Shown: in pieces, positions 33,401-47,248 of the stretch
Layout of the letters: each line of letters starts with the position of its first letter
Numbering within the stretch: the first letter of the stretch is position 1
Origin: Siphonodentalium dalli
Lineage: Eukaryota; Mollusca; Scaphopoda; Gadilida; Siphonodentaliidae
DNA length: 64,000 bases
Direction of reading: 5' to 3'
NCBI GenBank assembly: GCA_032622095.1
Contig: CP136063.1
Coordinates: 117,572,723-117,636,722 of the forward strand
The notes under the pieces: model-generated
What the model was told of the DNA's origin: nothing
Databases searched by the model: none
Seen by the model: the letters and a program-made list of their open reading frames with translations, nothing else
Program-made: the position numbers and the translations under genes

Positions 33401-35688
33401 TGAATTTGGGCCCATATGCTTTCCAATAATCAAAGTGTTATCCGTCTCCAAATCAGATGAAATTTATACTATGCAATCTATGTCAGCCGCAAATCACAAA
33501 ACTGGAAACAACTTTAAAATCCGTTGGAAACTGACGAAGTTACGGGGCCTCAAACTTAGCAGTTTGTGCCAGGGGTTGATGTTTTCCCAATCCCGTCACC
33601 CAATTTCGAGGCAGGGGTGGGGTCACGTCCAAACACTTGAGATCAACCTACACATATTAGGACAACATATAATCACCATACTTCATATTTTCCGTCCATA
33701 AACTGCGATTCTTTCCACTCATGATTGATCCTATTATTATACTTCCATGGTGTAACCAAGGAAGTATATTGTTTTTCTACTGCGGCCGTTTTCTGTTTAA
33801 TTGGAAATACTCAGAAACTAATGGGAGGAGGACCGCGAAATCTCTAGCGAATGAAGGCATCTAAGGTCTACTAAAAATAATGGTATCCGGATGTTGGTCC
33901 AATATCTTTTAACAGAGTTATGGCCCTTTTTCGATTATTTTTCATTATTATTATTATTATTATTATACTACAGTATTTTTCAACGCCCAAATCTCGGAAT
34001 GTATTAGTACTAGAAAACTCAACTTTGGTAAGTATGTTGGGGTAAATGAGTTCTATGCCTTTGGCTCATAACGGATATTGTCCGCATTTACCCCGTAGAG
34101 TTATCTCCCTTTATATGAAAAAATGTCATTTTATTATCTCGGAAATTATAAGGAGCAGAGCATCGAAAATTGGACTGTATACACATCTCGATATGCCCTA
34201 CTGCCCACGGGCATCAGAACTTGTGTCCGCGCTTTCCCTGAGGAGTTACCGCCCATAGTTGGCAAACCTCTATTTGATTGTACTCTGTTGTCCTCTTGTA
34301 TCATTCCAGATAACTGCATGTGGTTTTCATAGTCGTGTTGACCGTTGTCAGTTTAGTCAGAGAAGGAAATTTTGACAGGGTCAGACATATATTTTGACAC
34401 TGGGGTGGGGGGCAAATTGTTTGCAAAATAAAATTTTGATTGACATTCATATATTTAAGTTTATGTATTTCCCGAACGAAAACAAACTCATACCGGAAAG
34501 GATTTTTGAAATCCGAGAAGAAATGCAAGAGTTACGGGCCCTCAAAGTTTGCAATTTGGGCCCATGTGCTTGTCCTCACATCTCCTCCGAAGATATCGAA
34601 CATAGGATATCATCTGATACGCCAACGTGTGCGGACGGAAGAGAGCACGCGGTGGGCCAAATTTTGCCAGTGTCTGTTCATTATTGTGGGTCTGGGGAGG
34701 GGTGGTCCGTGGTACCAATTTTTAATTCTTCTCGGAATCAGATGAAACTTGGAATATAACATCTGCAACATCAGCCGATCTAGAAACTGGAAGAATTTCG
34801 AAAATCCATCGAAAACTAAAAGAATCGCGGGCCCTCAAACTTTGCAATTTTGGGCCCATGTGCTTGTGACCACATCTCCTCCGAAGATATCGAACATACG
34901 ATGTCATCTGAAATGCAGATGTGTGCGGACTGAAGAGGGCACGCGTTGGGCCAATTTTTGACAGTGTCGGCTCATTATTGTGGGTCTGGGGAGGGGTGGT
35001 CCGTGGTGCCGAATTTTAATTCTTCTCGGAATCAGATGAAACTTAGAATATAATATCTGCAACATCAGCCGATCTCGAAGCTGAAGACAGATCGTAAATA
35101 CGTTGGAAAATGGCGGAGATTTTGGCCGTACAAGTTTGAATTTGGGCCCATATGCTTTCCAATAATCAAAGTGTTATCCGTCTCCAAATCAGATGAAATT
35201 TATACTATGCAATCTATGTCAGCCGCAAATCACAAAACTGGAAACAACTTTAAAATCCGTTGGAAACTGACGAAGTTACGGGGCCTCAAACTTAGCAGTT
35301 TGTGCCAGGGGTTGATGTTTTCCCAATCCCGTCACCCAATTTCGAGGCAGGGGTGGGGTCACGTCCAAACACTTGAGATCAACCTACACATATTAGGACA
35401 ACATATAATCACCATACTTCATATTTTCCGTCCATAAACTGCGATTCTTTCCACTCATGATTGATCCTATTATTATACTTCCATGGTGTAACCAAGGAAG
35501 TATATTGTTTTTCTACTGCGGCCGTTTTCTGTTTAATTGGAAATACTCAGAAACTAATGGGAGGAGGACCGCGAAATCTCTAGCGAATGAAGGCATCTAA
35601 GGTCTACTAAAAATAATGGTATCCGGATGTTGGTCCAATATCTTTTAACAGAGTTATGGCCCTTTTTCGATTATTTTTCATTATTATT
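30479..35688 (+). repeat. Satellite array B, left part
   Basis: Starts inside a monomer, at its (ATT)n tract, right after the CTAG terminus. Monomer starts (ACTTCCATGG) are at 32005, 33741 and 35477; the period is exactly 1736 each time and copies are nearly identical (for example 31527-31535 differs by one base from later copies). The monomer beginning at 35477 is interrupted at 35689, again in the (ATT)n tract, by elements E1 and E2. B differs from A by fixed substitutions, such as CTACTGCGGCCG in the 5' module. Confidence 0.93.
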
Positions 35689-37117
35689 ATACTTCCATGT
35701 GTTAACATGGAAGTATATTGTAATTCTTCTGGCTTTTATTATTATTCTTTTTATTCCGATAACACCCCTTAATCTCCGGAACGGCTGGACCGATTCACCT
35801 GCTGTTTTCGGTTTCAGTATATAACTTTGGAAGATCTCGGTAAATGGCCTATTGGGAATTTCGTCCGACCTTGACCTTCGGAGTTATCGCCATTTTGTTG
35901 ATTTTTTGGGATTTTTCGAGTCACTAAAATGACTTGCAAAATCGAGGTTTGATTTCTTATATCGTCAAAATAGCTTGACCGATTGATTTGAAATTTGGTA
36001 CCTGCATAGCCATTGAGTATACGAAGTTGATGTACAAATAGGGAATTTAGTTTGACCTTGACCTTTAGAAATAACGCTCTTTGTCGGTTTTATTGTTGTA
36101 TACGTATCTCCTCCGAAACGGCTTGAGATATCGATTTCGGACTTTTTTCATTATTTGCGCATGTATGTGTGTTATGAACCACCGAAAAATTATAGGGTTC
36201 GCACTTCCGGTTTAAAAGTTCGCTACTGGTCGAAGGATAAAATAACGCTCTTTATAGGGAATCCAGAACGACTTGAGATATTGAGTTGGGACTTTTTGCA
36301 TTATGTGCCGCAAACTCTGCGCTCTCGAACGATATATATACTTAACGGATTTCACTTCCGGTTCGGGAGAACGGGCGTGTGGGTATGTATCTTAAAACTA
36401 TTTTGGCGAATATTTTGATGAAATTTGGTGGACATAATCTTTAGTTGTCACTGACCACTACTCCGCTCAGATTTTTAAAATCGGACTTAAACTTCTCGAG
36501 TTATGGCTGCTTAAAAACCTGACTTTTATGGGGTTTTCGGACCCCTAGAATGACTTGCAAACCTGCAAAATCGATGTTTGATTTCTTGTATCGTTGAAAC
36601 GGCTTGGCCAATTGATTTAAAATTATGTACCTCCATAGCCATTGGGCATTCGCAGTCGATGCTCAAATAAGGAATTTCATCTGACCTTGACCTTTGGAAA
36701 CAACGCTCTTTATCTGTTTTATTGTTGTTAACGTATCTCCTCCTAAACGGCTTGATATATCGGGTTCGGACTTTTTTCATTATTTGCGCTTGCACATCTG
36801 TTATGAACCAACGAAACATGATAGGGGTCGCACTCCCTGTTTAAAAGTTGACTATGGTCGAATAATAAAAGAACGCTCTTTATACGAAATCCAGAACGGC
36901 TTGATATATTGAGTTGGGACTTTTGCGTACCTACATAGCCATTGAACATACCCAGTCGATGCACTACTATGGAATTTTGTATGACCTTGAGCTTAAGAAA
37001 CAACTGTGAGCTACAGTATATCCATACTGATATGGACGCTCTATCAGGTGACACAATTTCAGTCATTGGTGAACATGGAAGTATCGAAATTGCTGTGCAA
37101 TTACAGTTTCATTCTAG
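35689..37117 (+). mobile_element. Helentron/HINE-like non-autonomous element E1
   Basis: 1429 bp. The 5' end is a hairpin: ATACTTCCATGT (35689-35700) with CATGGAAGTAT. A 3' subterminal copy ACATGGAAGTAT (37073-37084) is the exact reverse complement of the 5' end. The 3' hairpin AATTGC-TGT-GCAATT (37088-37102) is followed by 11 bases and CTAG (37114-37117). The core holds two tandem repeats of about 629 bp (landmark GATTTCTT at 35951 and 36580). It is inserted in a TTATTATT tract. There is no coding capacity, so mobility would need a Rep-helicase supplied in trans (family knowledge). Confidence 0.75.
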
Positions 37118-37119
37118 TT

Positions 37120-37222
37120 ATACTTCCATGTGTTAACATGGAAGTATATTGTAATTCTTCTGGCTTTTATTATTATACTTCAATGTGTTAACATTGAAGT
37201 ATATTGTAATTCTTATTTTTAC

Positions 37223-37253
<31 letters not shown>

Positions 37254-40200
37254 AAAACACCTTATATCTCAGAAACCGCCTGGTCGATTGATTTGATATT
37301 TCATACTCATATACATACACGAAAAGTTAGTTTTATGCACTTACCGCTATTTTTGTATGACCTTGACCTTTGCACTAAACGCTCTTCGTGTGTATTACTG
37401 TTGTATACGTATCTCCTCCGGAACAGCTTGAGATATCGAGTTCGGACTTGCATTATTAGTTTCCTCTCATCATGTGCTACAAATACGCAAAAAATGGTAT
37501 AGATAGCACTTCCGGTTCGAAAGTTCGGTATTGGTCGAACGGTCTTTGAAAAACTTTTTTCTTCTGAATTTGACCAAATTCACAGGGCGTCATCGCTAGT
37601 CCGAACTGAAGACAGCGCTGTAAAATTAGCGAAATCGACCAAAAACTGACGTCACAGCACCCGATTCAAATTTTGACTTTTGGGTATCCTGCAAGGTGCC
37701 AACCTTGCCCTGATTTCTTTGAAAAAGGCGAATAGATCCAAAACGACTCTACCGATTGCCTTGAATTTTTGTACTAACATAGCACCCGTCCTTGGCTATT
37801 GACTGGACTGGGTGCGGAGTTCGTCCGACCTTGACCTTGGACGAAGAATCGGTTAACGCTCTTTGGAAAACCTTTTTCTACTGAATTTGACCAAATTCAT
37901 AGGGCGGCATCGCTAGTCCGAACTGAAGACACCGCCGTAAAAATTAGCGCAATCGACCAAAAACTGACGTCACAGCATCCGATTCAAATTTTGACTTTTG
38001 GGTATCCTGCAAGGTGAGGGCCTTGCCCTGATTTCTTTGAAAAAGGCGAATAGATCCAAAACGACTCTGCCGATTGCCTTGATTTTTTGTACGTACATAG
38101 CTCCCGTCCTTGGATATTAACTGGACTGGGTGCGGAGTTCGTCCGACCTTGACCTTGGCACAAAACGCTCTTCATGTTGATTACTGTTGTGTGCGCATTT
38201 CCTCCGGAACGGCTTGAGATATCGAGTTCGGATTTGCTCTATTAGGTTCGTCTTCTCATGTGCTACACGCACACAAAAAATGGTTCACATTGGTAAACAT
38301 TGAAGTATCGAAATTGCAGTGCAATTTCAATTTCATTCTAGTTATTTTTCTTCTTCTTATTCCAATAACATCCTTATATCTCAGGAACGGCTGGACCGAT
38401 TCACCTGCTGTTTTCGGTTTCAGTATATAACTTTGGAAGTTCTATTAAAATGGCCTATTGAGAATTTCGTCCGACCCTGACCTTCCGAGTTATCGCCATT
38501 TTGTTGATATTTGGGTGTTTTTCGCGACACAAAAGTAACTTGCAAAATCGATGTTTTATTTCTTATATCGTCGAAATGGCTTGACCGATTGATTTGAAAT
38601 TTGGTACATGCATAGCCATTGAGTATACGAAGTCGATGTACAAATAGGGAATTTCGGGTGACCTTGACCTTTGGAAACAACGCTCTTTATCGGTTTAATT
38701 GTTGTTAACGTATCTCCTCCTAAACGGCTTGAGATATCGAGTTCGGACTTTTTTATGATTTGCGCATATATGTGTGTTATGAACCGCCGAAAAATGATAG
38801 GGTTCGCACTTCCGGTTTAAAAGTTCGCTATGGGTCGAAGGTTAAAATAACGTTCTTTATAAGGAATCCAGAATGGCTCGAGCTATTGAGTTGTGACTTT
38901 TTGTATCATGTGCAGCAAACTCTGCGCTCTATAACGATATATATAGTTAATGGATTGCTCTTCCGGTTTGGGATAACGGGCGTGTGGGTATGTATCTCAA
39001 AACTATTTTGGCGCAGATTTTGATGAAATTTTGTGGACGTCATCAGTAGTTGCCACTGATTACTATGCAACTCGAATTTTAAAAATCGGACAAAAACTTC
39101 GATAGTTATGGCTGTTTAAAAACCTGATTTATTTCCGACCTTGACCTTCAGAGTTATCGACATTTTATTGATTTTTGGGGGGGTCTTCGCGTCACTAAAA
39201 TGACTTGCAAAATCGAGGTTTGATTTCTTATACCGCCGAAACGGCTTGGCCGATTGATTTGAAATTCGGAATCTTCTTAGCCATTTCGCATTGGCAGTCG
39301 ATGAACTAATAGGGAACTTCGTCTGACCTTGACCTTTGGGTACAACGCTCTTTATCTGTTTTATTGTAGTGAAGAGATCTCCTTCTAAACGGCTTGAGAT
39401 ATCGGGTTCGGACTTTTTTCATTATTTGCGCGTGTATGTGTGTCATGAACCGCCGAAAAATGATAGGGTTCGCACTTCCGGTTTAAAAGTTCGCTACTTG
39501 TCGAAGGATAAAATAACGCTCTCTATATGGAATCCAGAACGGCTTGAGATATTGAGTTGGGACTTTTTGCATGATGTGCAGCAAACCCTGCGCTCTCGAA
39601 CGATATATTTATTTAACGGAATTCACTTCCGGTTCGGGAGAACGGACGTGTGGGTATGTATCTTAAAACTATTTTGGCGCAGATTTGGATGAAATTTAGT
39701 GGACATAATCTTTAGTTATCACTGACCACTACTCCGCTCAGTTTTTGAAATCGGCATTAAACTTCTCGAATTATTACTGCTTAAAAACCTTATTTTTATG
39801 GGGTTTTCGGACCCCTAAAATGACTTGCAAAATTGCAAAATCGATGTTTGATTTCTTATACCGTCGAAACGGCAAGGCCAATTGATTTGAAATTGTGTGC
39901 CTGCATAGCCATTGAGCATACACAGTCAATGCACAAATAAGGAATTTCTTCTGACATTGACCTTTGTAAACAAAGCTCTTTATCTGTTTTATTGGTGTTA
40001 ACGTATATCCCCCTAAACGGCTGGAGATATCTGGTTCGGACTTTTTTCATTATTTGCGCATGTATATGTGTTACAAACCACCGAAAAATGATAGGGGTCG
40101 CCCTTCCTGTTTAAAAGTTGACCATGGGTCGAATAATAAAAGAACGCCCTTTCTACGAAATCCAGAACGGCTTGAGATATTGAGTTGGGACTTTTTGCGT

Positions 40201-40338
40201 TATGTGTACCCAACTGAACGATGTATACAGATATATATAGTTAACGGATTTCACTTCCGCTTCTGGAGAACGGGCGTTTTCCGTCATTGGTGAACATGGA
40301 AGTATCGAAATTGCTGTGCAATTACAGTTTCATTCTAG
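37120..40338 (+). mobile_element. Helentron/HINE-like element E2, interrupted by E3
   Basis: Starts two bases after the CTAG of E1, with the same ATACTTCCATGT hairpin, and ends with ACATGGAAGTAT, the AATTGC-TGT-GCAATT hairpin and CTAG (40335-40338). E3 interrupts it after about 55 bases; sequence matching E1 (TTCACCTGCTGTTTTCGGTT and so on) resumes at about 38342. Without E3 it is about 2.05 kb. Its core has three tandem repeats (GATTTCTT-like landmark at 38557, 39222 and 39850) against two in E1. It is followed by ATT repeats of satellite B. Confidence 0.75.
37175..38341 (+). mobile_element. Nested Helentron/HINE-like element E3
   Basis: 1167 bp, inserted in the TTATTATT tract of E2. The 5' end ATACTTCAATGT (37175-37186) forms a hairpin with ACATTGAAGTAT and has a 3' subterminal copy ACATTGAAGTAT (38297-38308). 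The 3' hairpin AAATTGC-AGT-GCAATTT (38311-38327) is followed by 10 bases and CTAG (38338-38341). The core is a tandem pair of 317 bp (landmark CTGAATTTGACCAAATTCA at 37564 and 37881), preceded by an (ATT)n tract at about 37225-37253. Its terminal words differ from E1/E2 by one base changed consistently in all three places. Confidence 0.78.
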
Positions 40339-43300
40339 TTATTATTATTATTATACTACAGTATTTTTCAACGCCCAAATCTCGGAATGTATTAGTACTA
40401 GAAAACTCAACTTTGGTAAGTATGTTGGGGTAAATGAGTTCTATGCCTTTGGCTCATAACGGATATTGTCCGCATTTACCCCGTAGAGTTATCTCCCTTT
40501 ATATGAAAAAATGTCATTTTATTATCTCGGAAATTATAAGGAGCAGAGCATCGAAAATTGGACTGTATACACATCTCGATATGCCCTACTGCCCACGGGC
40601 ATCAGAACTTGTGTCCGCGCTTTCCCTGAGGAGTTACCGCCCATAGTTGGCAAACCTCTATTTGATTGTACTCTGTTGTCCTCTTGTATCATTCCAGATA
40701 ACTGCATGTGGTTTTCATAGTCGTGTTGACCGTTGTCAGTTTAGTCAGAGAAGGAAATTTTGACAGGGTCAGACATATATTTTGACACTGGGGTGGGGGG
40801 CAAATTGTTTGCAAAATAAAATTTTGATTGACATTCATATATTTAAGTTTATGTATTTCCCGAACGAAAACAAACTCATACCGGAAAGGATTTTTGAAAT
40901 CCGAGAAGAAATGCAAGAGTTACGGGCCCTCAAAGTTTGCAATTTGGGCCCATGTGCTTGTCCTCACATCTCCTCCGAAGATATCGAACATAGGATATCA
41001 TCTGATACGCCAACGTGTGCGGACGGAAGAGAGCACGCGGTGGGCCAAATTTTGCCAGTGTCTGTTCATTATTGTGGGTCTGGGGAGGGGTGGTCCGTGG
41101 TACCAATTTTTAATTCTTCTCGGAATCAGATGAAACTTGGAATATAACATCTGCAACATCAGCCGATCTAGAAACTGGAAGAATTTCGAAAATCCATCGA
41201 AAACTAAAAGAATCGCGGGCCCTCAAACTTTGCAATTTTGGGCCCATGTGCTTGTGACCACATCTCCTCCGAAGATATCGAACATACGATGTCATCTGAA
41301 ATGCAGATGTGTGCGGACTGAAGAGGGCACGCGTTGGGCCAATTTTTGACAGTGTCGGCTCATTATTGTGGGTCTGGGGAGGGGTGGTCCGTGGTGCCGA
41401 ATTTTAATTCTTCTCGGAATCAGATGAAACTTAGAATATAATATCTGCAACATCAGCCGATCTCGAAGCTGAAGACAGATCGTAAATACGTTGGAAAATG
41501 GCGGAGATTTTGGCCGTACAAGTTTGAATTTGGGCCCATATGCTTTCCAATAATCAAAGTGTTATCCGTCTCCAAATCAGATGAAATTTATACTATGCAA
41601 TCTATGTCAGCCGCAAATCACAAAACTGGAAACAACTTTAAAATCCGTTGGAAACTGACGAAGTTACGGGGCCTCAAACTTAGCAGTTTGTGCCAGGGGT
41701 TGATGTTTTCCCAATCCCGTCACCCAATTTCGAGGCAGGGGTGGGGTCACGTCCAAACACTTGAGATCAACCTACACATATTAGGACAACATATAATCAC
41801 CATACTTCATATTTTCCGTCCATAAACTGCGATTCTTTCCACTCATGATTGATCCTATTATTATACTTCCATGGTGTAACCAAGGAAGTATATTGTTTTT
41901 CTACTGCGGCCGTTTTCTGTTTAATTGGAAATACTCAGAAACTAATGGGAGGAGGACCGCGAAATCTCTAGCGAATGAAGGCATCTAAGGTCTACTAAAA
42001 ATAATGGTATCCGGATGTTGGTCCAATATCTTTTAACAGAGTTATGGCCCTTTTTCGATTATTTTTCATTATTATTATTATTATTATTATACTACAGTAT
42101 TTTTCAACGCCCAAATCTCGGAATGTATTAGTACTAGAAAACTCAACTTTGGTAAGTATGTTGGGGTAAATGAGTTCTATGCCTTTGGCTCATAACGGAT
42201 ATTGTCCGCATTTACCCCGTAGAGTTATCTCCCTTTATATGAAAAAATGTCATTTTATTATCTCGGAAATTATAAGGAGCAGAGCATCGAAAATTGGACT
42301 GTATACACATCTCGATATGCCCTACTGCCCACGGGCATCAGAACTTGTGTCCGCGCTTTCCCTGAGGAGTTACCGCCCATAGTTGGCAAACCTCTATTTG
42401 ATTGTACTCTGTTGTCCTCTTGTATCATTCCAGATAACTGCATGTGGTTTTCATAGTCGTGTTGACCGTTGTCAGTTTAGTCAGAGAAGGAAATTTTGAC
42501 AGGGTCAGACATATATTTTGACACTGGGGTGGGGGGCAAATTGTTTGCAAAATAAAATTTTGATTGACATTCATATATTTAAGTTTATGTATTTCCCGAA
42601 CGAAAACAAACTCATACCGGAAAGGATTTTTGAAATCCGAGAAGAAATGCAAGAGTTACGGGCCCTCAAAGTTTGCAATTTGGGCCCATGTGCTTGTCCT
42701 CACATCTCCTCCGAAGATATCGAACATAGGATATCATCTGATACGCCAACGTGTGCGGACGGAAGAGAGCACGCGGTGGGCCAAATTTTGCCAGTGTCTG
42801 TTCATTATTGTGGGTCTGGGGAGGGGTGGTCCGTGGTACCAATTTTTAATTCTTCTCGGAATCAGATGAAACTTGGAATATAACATCTGCAACATCAGCC
42901 GATCTAGAAACTGGAAGAATTTCGAAAATCCATCGAAAACTAAAAGAATCGCGGGCCCTCAAACTTTGCAATTTTGGGCCCATGTGCTTGTGACCACATC
43001 TCCTCCGAAGATATCGAACATACGATGTCATCTGAAATGCAGATGTGTGCGGACTGAAGAGGGCACGCGTTGGGCCAATTTTTGACAGTGTCGGCTCATT
43101 ATTGTGGGTCTGGGGAGGGGTGGTCCGTGGTGCCGAATTTTAATTCTTCTCGGAATCAGATGAAACTTAGAATATAATATCTGCAACATCAGCCGATCTC
43201 GAAGCTGAAGACAGATCGTAAATACGTTGGAAAATGGCGGAGATTTTGGCCGTACAAGTTTGAATTTGGGCCCATATGCTTTCCAATAATCAAAGTGTTA

Positions 43301-46300
43301 TCCGTCTCCAAATCAGATGAAATTTATACTATGCAATCTATGTCAGCCGCAAATCACAAAACTGGAAACAACTTTAAAATCCGTTGGAAACTGACGAAGT
43401 TACGGGGCCTCAAACTTAGCAGTTTGTGCCAGGGGTTGATGTTTTCCCAATCCCGTCACCCAATTTCGAGGCAGGGGTGGGGTCACGTCCAAACACTTGA
43501 GATCAACCTACACATATTAGGACAACATATAATCACCATACTTCATATTTTCCGTCCATAAACTGCGATTCTTTCCACTCATGATTGATCCTATTATTAT
43601 ACTTCCATGGTGTAACCAAGGAAGTATATTGTTTTTCTACTGCGGCCGTTTTCTGTTTAATTGGAAATACTCAGAAACTAATGGGAGGAGGACCGCGAAA
43701 TCTCTAGCGAATGAAGGCATCTAAGGTCTACTAAAAATAATGGTATCCGGATGTTGGTCCAATATCTTTTAACAGAGTTATGGCCCTTTTTCGATTATTT
43801 TTCATTATTATTATTATTATTATTATACTACAGTATTTTTCAACGCCCAAATCTCGGAATGTATTAGTACTAGAAAACTCAACTTTGGTAAGTATGTTGG
43901 GGTAAATGAGTTCTATGCCTTTGGCTCATAACGGATATTGTCCGCATTTACCCCGTAGAGTTATCTCCCTTTATATGAAAAAATGTCATTTTATTATCTC
44001 GGAAATTATAAGGAGCAGAGCATCGAAAATTGGACTGTATACACATCTCGATATGCCCTACTGCCCACGGGCATCAGAACTTGTGTCCGCGCTTTCCCTG
44101 AGGAGTTACCGCCCATAGTTGGCAAACCTCTATTTGATTGTACTCTGTTGTCCTCTTGTATCATTCCAGATAACTGCATGTGGTTTTCATAGTCGTGTTG
44201 ACCGTTGTCAGTTTAGTCAGAGAAGGAAATTTTGACAGGGTCAGACATATATTTTGACACTGGGGTGGGGGGCAAATTGTTTGCAAAATAAAATTTTGAT
44301 TGACATTCATATATTTAAGTTTATGTATTTCCCGAACGAAAACAAACTCATACCGGAAAGGATTTTTGAAATCCGAGAAGAAATGCAAGAGTTACGGGCC
44401 CTCAAAGTTTGCAATTTGGGCCCATGTGCTTGTCCTCACATCTCCTCCGAAGATATCGAACATAGGATATCATCTGATACGCCAACGTGTGCGGACGGAA
44501 GAGAGCACGCGGTGGGCCAAATTTTGCCAGTGTCTGTTCATTATTGTGGGTCTGGGGAGGGGTGGTCCGTGGTACCAATTTTTAATTCTTCTCGGAATCA
44601 GATGAAACTTGGAATATAACATCTGCAACATCAGCCGATCTAGAAACTGGAAGAATTTCGAAAATCCATCGAAAACTAAAAGAATCGCGGGCCCTCAAAC
44701 TTTGCAATTTTGGGCCCATGTGCTTGTGACCACATCTCCTCCGAAGATATCGAACATACGATGTCATCTGAAATGCAGATGTGTGCGGACTGAAGAGGGC
44801 ACGCGTTGGGCCAATTTTTGACAGTGTCGGCTCATTATTGTGGGTCTGGGGAGGGGTGGTCCGTGGTGCCGAATTTTAATTCTTCTCGGAATCAGATGAA
44901 ACTTAGAATATAATATCTGCAACATCAGCCGATCTCGAAGCTGAAGACAGATCGTAAATACGTTGGAAAATGGCGGAGATTTTGGCCGTACAAGTTTGAA
45001 TTTGGGCCCATATGCTTTCCAATAATCAAAGTGTTATCCGTCTCCAAATCAGATGAAATTTATACTATGCAATCTATGTCAGCCGCAAATCACAAAACTG
45101 GAAACAACTTTAAAATCCGTTGGAAACTGACGAAGTTACGGGGCCTCAAACTTAGCAGTTTGTGCCAGGGGTTGATGTTTTCCCAATCCCGTCACCCAAT
45201 TTCGAGGCAGGGGTGGGGTCACGTCCAAACACTTGAGATCAACCTACACATATTAGGACAACATATAATCACCATACTTCATATTTTCCGTCCATAAACT
45301 GCGATTCTTTCCACTCATGATTGATCCTATTATTATACTTCCATGGTGTAACCAAGGAAGTATATTGTTTTTCTACTGCGGCCGTTTTCTGTTTAATTGG
45401 AAATACTCAGAAACTAATGGGAGGAGGACCGCGAAATCTCTAGCGAATGAAGGCATCTAAGGTCTACTAAAAATAATGGTATCCGGATGTTGGTCCAATA
45501 TCTTTTAACAGAGTTATGGCCCTTTTTCGATTATTTTTCATTATTATTATTATTATTATTATACTACAGTATTTTTCAACGCCCAAATCTCGGAATGTAT
45601 TAGTACTAGAAAACTCAACTTTGGTAAGTATGTTGGGGTAAATGAGTTCTATGCCTTTGGCTCATAACGGATATTGTCCGCATTTACCCCGTAGAGTTAT
45701 CTCCCTTTATATGAAAAAATGTCATTTTATTATCTCGGAAATTATAAGGAGCAGAGCATCGAAAATTGGACTGTATACACATCTCGATATGCCCTACTGC
45801 CCACGGGCATCAGAACTTGTGTCCGCGCTTTCCCTGAGGAGTTACCGCCCATAGTTGGCAAACCTCTATTTGATTGTACTCTGTTGTCCTCTTGTATCAT
45901 TCCAGATAACTGCATGTGGTTTTCATAGTCGTGTTGACCGTTGTCAGTTTAGTCAGAGAAGGAAATTTTGACAGGGTCAGACATATATTTTGACACTGGG
46001 GTGGGGGGCAAATTGTTTGCAAAATAAAATTTTGATTGACATTCATATATTTAAGTTTATGTATTTCCCGAACGAAAACAAACTCATACCGGAAAGGATT
46101 TTTGAAATCCGAGAAGAAATGCAAGAGTTACGGGCCCTCAAAGTTTGCAATTTGGGCCCATGTGCTTGTCCTCACATCTCCTCCGAAGATATCGAACATA
46201 GGATATCATCTGATACGCCAACGTGTGCGGACGGAAGAGAGCACGCGGTGGGCCAAATTTTGCCAGTGTCTGTTCATTATTGTGGGTCTGGGGAGGGGTG

Positions 46301-47248
46301 GTCCGTGGTACCAATTTTTAATTCTTCTCGGAATCAGATGAAACTTGGAATATAACATCTGCAACATCAGCCGATCTAGAAACTGGAAGAATTTCGAAAA
46401 TCCATCGAAAACTAAAAGAATCGCGGGCCCTCAAACTTTGCAATTTTGGGCCCATGTGCTTGTGACCACATCTCCTCCGAAGATATCGAACATACGATGT
46501 CATCTGAAATGCAGATGTGTGCGGACTGAAGAGGGCACGCGTTGGGCCAATTTTTGACAGTGTCGGCTCATTATTGTGGGTCTGGGGAGGGGTGGTCCGT
46601 GGTGCCGAATTTTAATTCTTCTCGGAATCAGATGAAACTTAGAATATAATATCTGCAACATCAGCCGATCTCGAAGCTGAAGACAGATCGTAAATACGTT
46701 GGAAAATGGCGGAGATTTTGGCCGTACAAGTTTGAATTTGGGCCCATATGCTTTCCAATAATCAAAGTGTTATCCGTCTCCAAATCAGATGAAATTTATA
46801 CTATGCAATCTATGTCAGCCGCAAATCACAAAACTGGAAACAACTTTAAAATCCGTTGGAAACTGACGAAGTTACGGGGCCTCAAACTTAGCAGTTTGTG
46901 CCAGGGGTTGATGTTTTCCCAATCCCGTCACCCAATTTCGAGGCAGGGGTGGGGTCACGTCCAAACACTTGAGATCAACCTACACATATTAGGACAACAT
47001 ATAATCACCATACTTCATATTTTCCGTCCATAAACTGCGATTCTTTCCACTCATGATTGATCCTATTATTATACTTCCATGGTGTAACCAAGGAAGTATA
47101 TTGTTTTTCTACTGCGGCCGTTTTCTGTTTAATTGGAAATACTCAGAAACTAATGGGAGGAGGACCGCGAAATCTCTAGCGAATGAAGGCATCTAAGGTC
47201 TACTAAAAATAATGGTATCCGGATGTTGGTCCAATATCTTTTAACAGA
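40339..47248 (+). repeat. Satellite array B, right part
   Basis: Resumes at the same (ATT)n tract where the left part stopped. Monomer starts are at 41865, 43601, 45337 and 47073, all with period 1736 and almost identical sequence. The distance from 35477 to 41865 less the 4650-bp E1/E2 block is 1738, so the block sits within one monomer. The last B monomer is cut after about 175 bp (47248) and joined to the tail of a C monomer. Confidence 0.93.

Noticed and set aside
35155-40293. Small frames inside E1-E3 (for example 36155-36418, 39336-39692)
   Set aside because: They fall in the tandem core repeats and match one another only because the cores repeat; no Rep or helicase motif is present.
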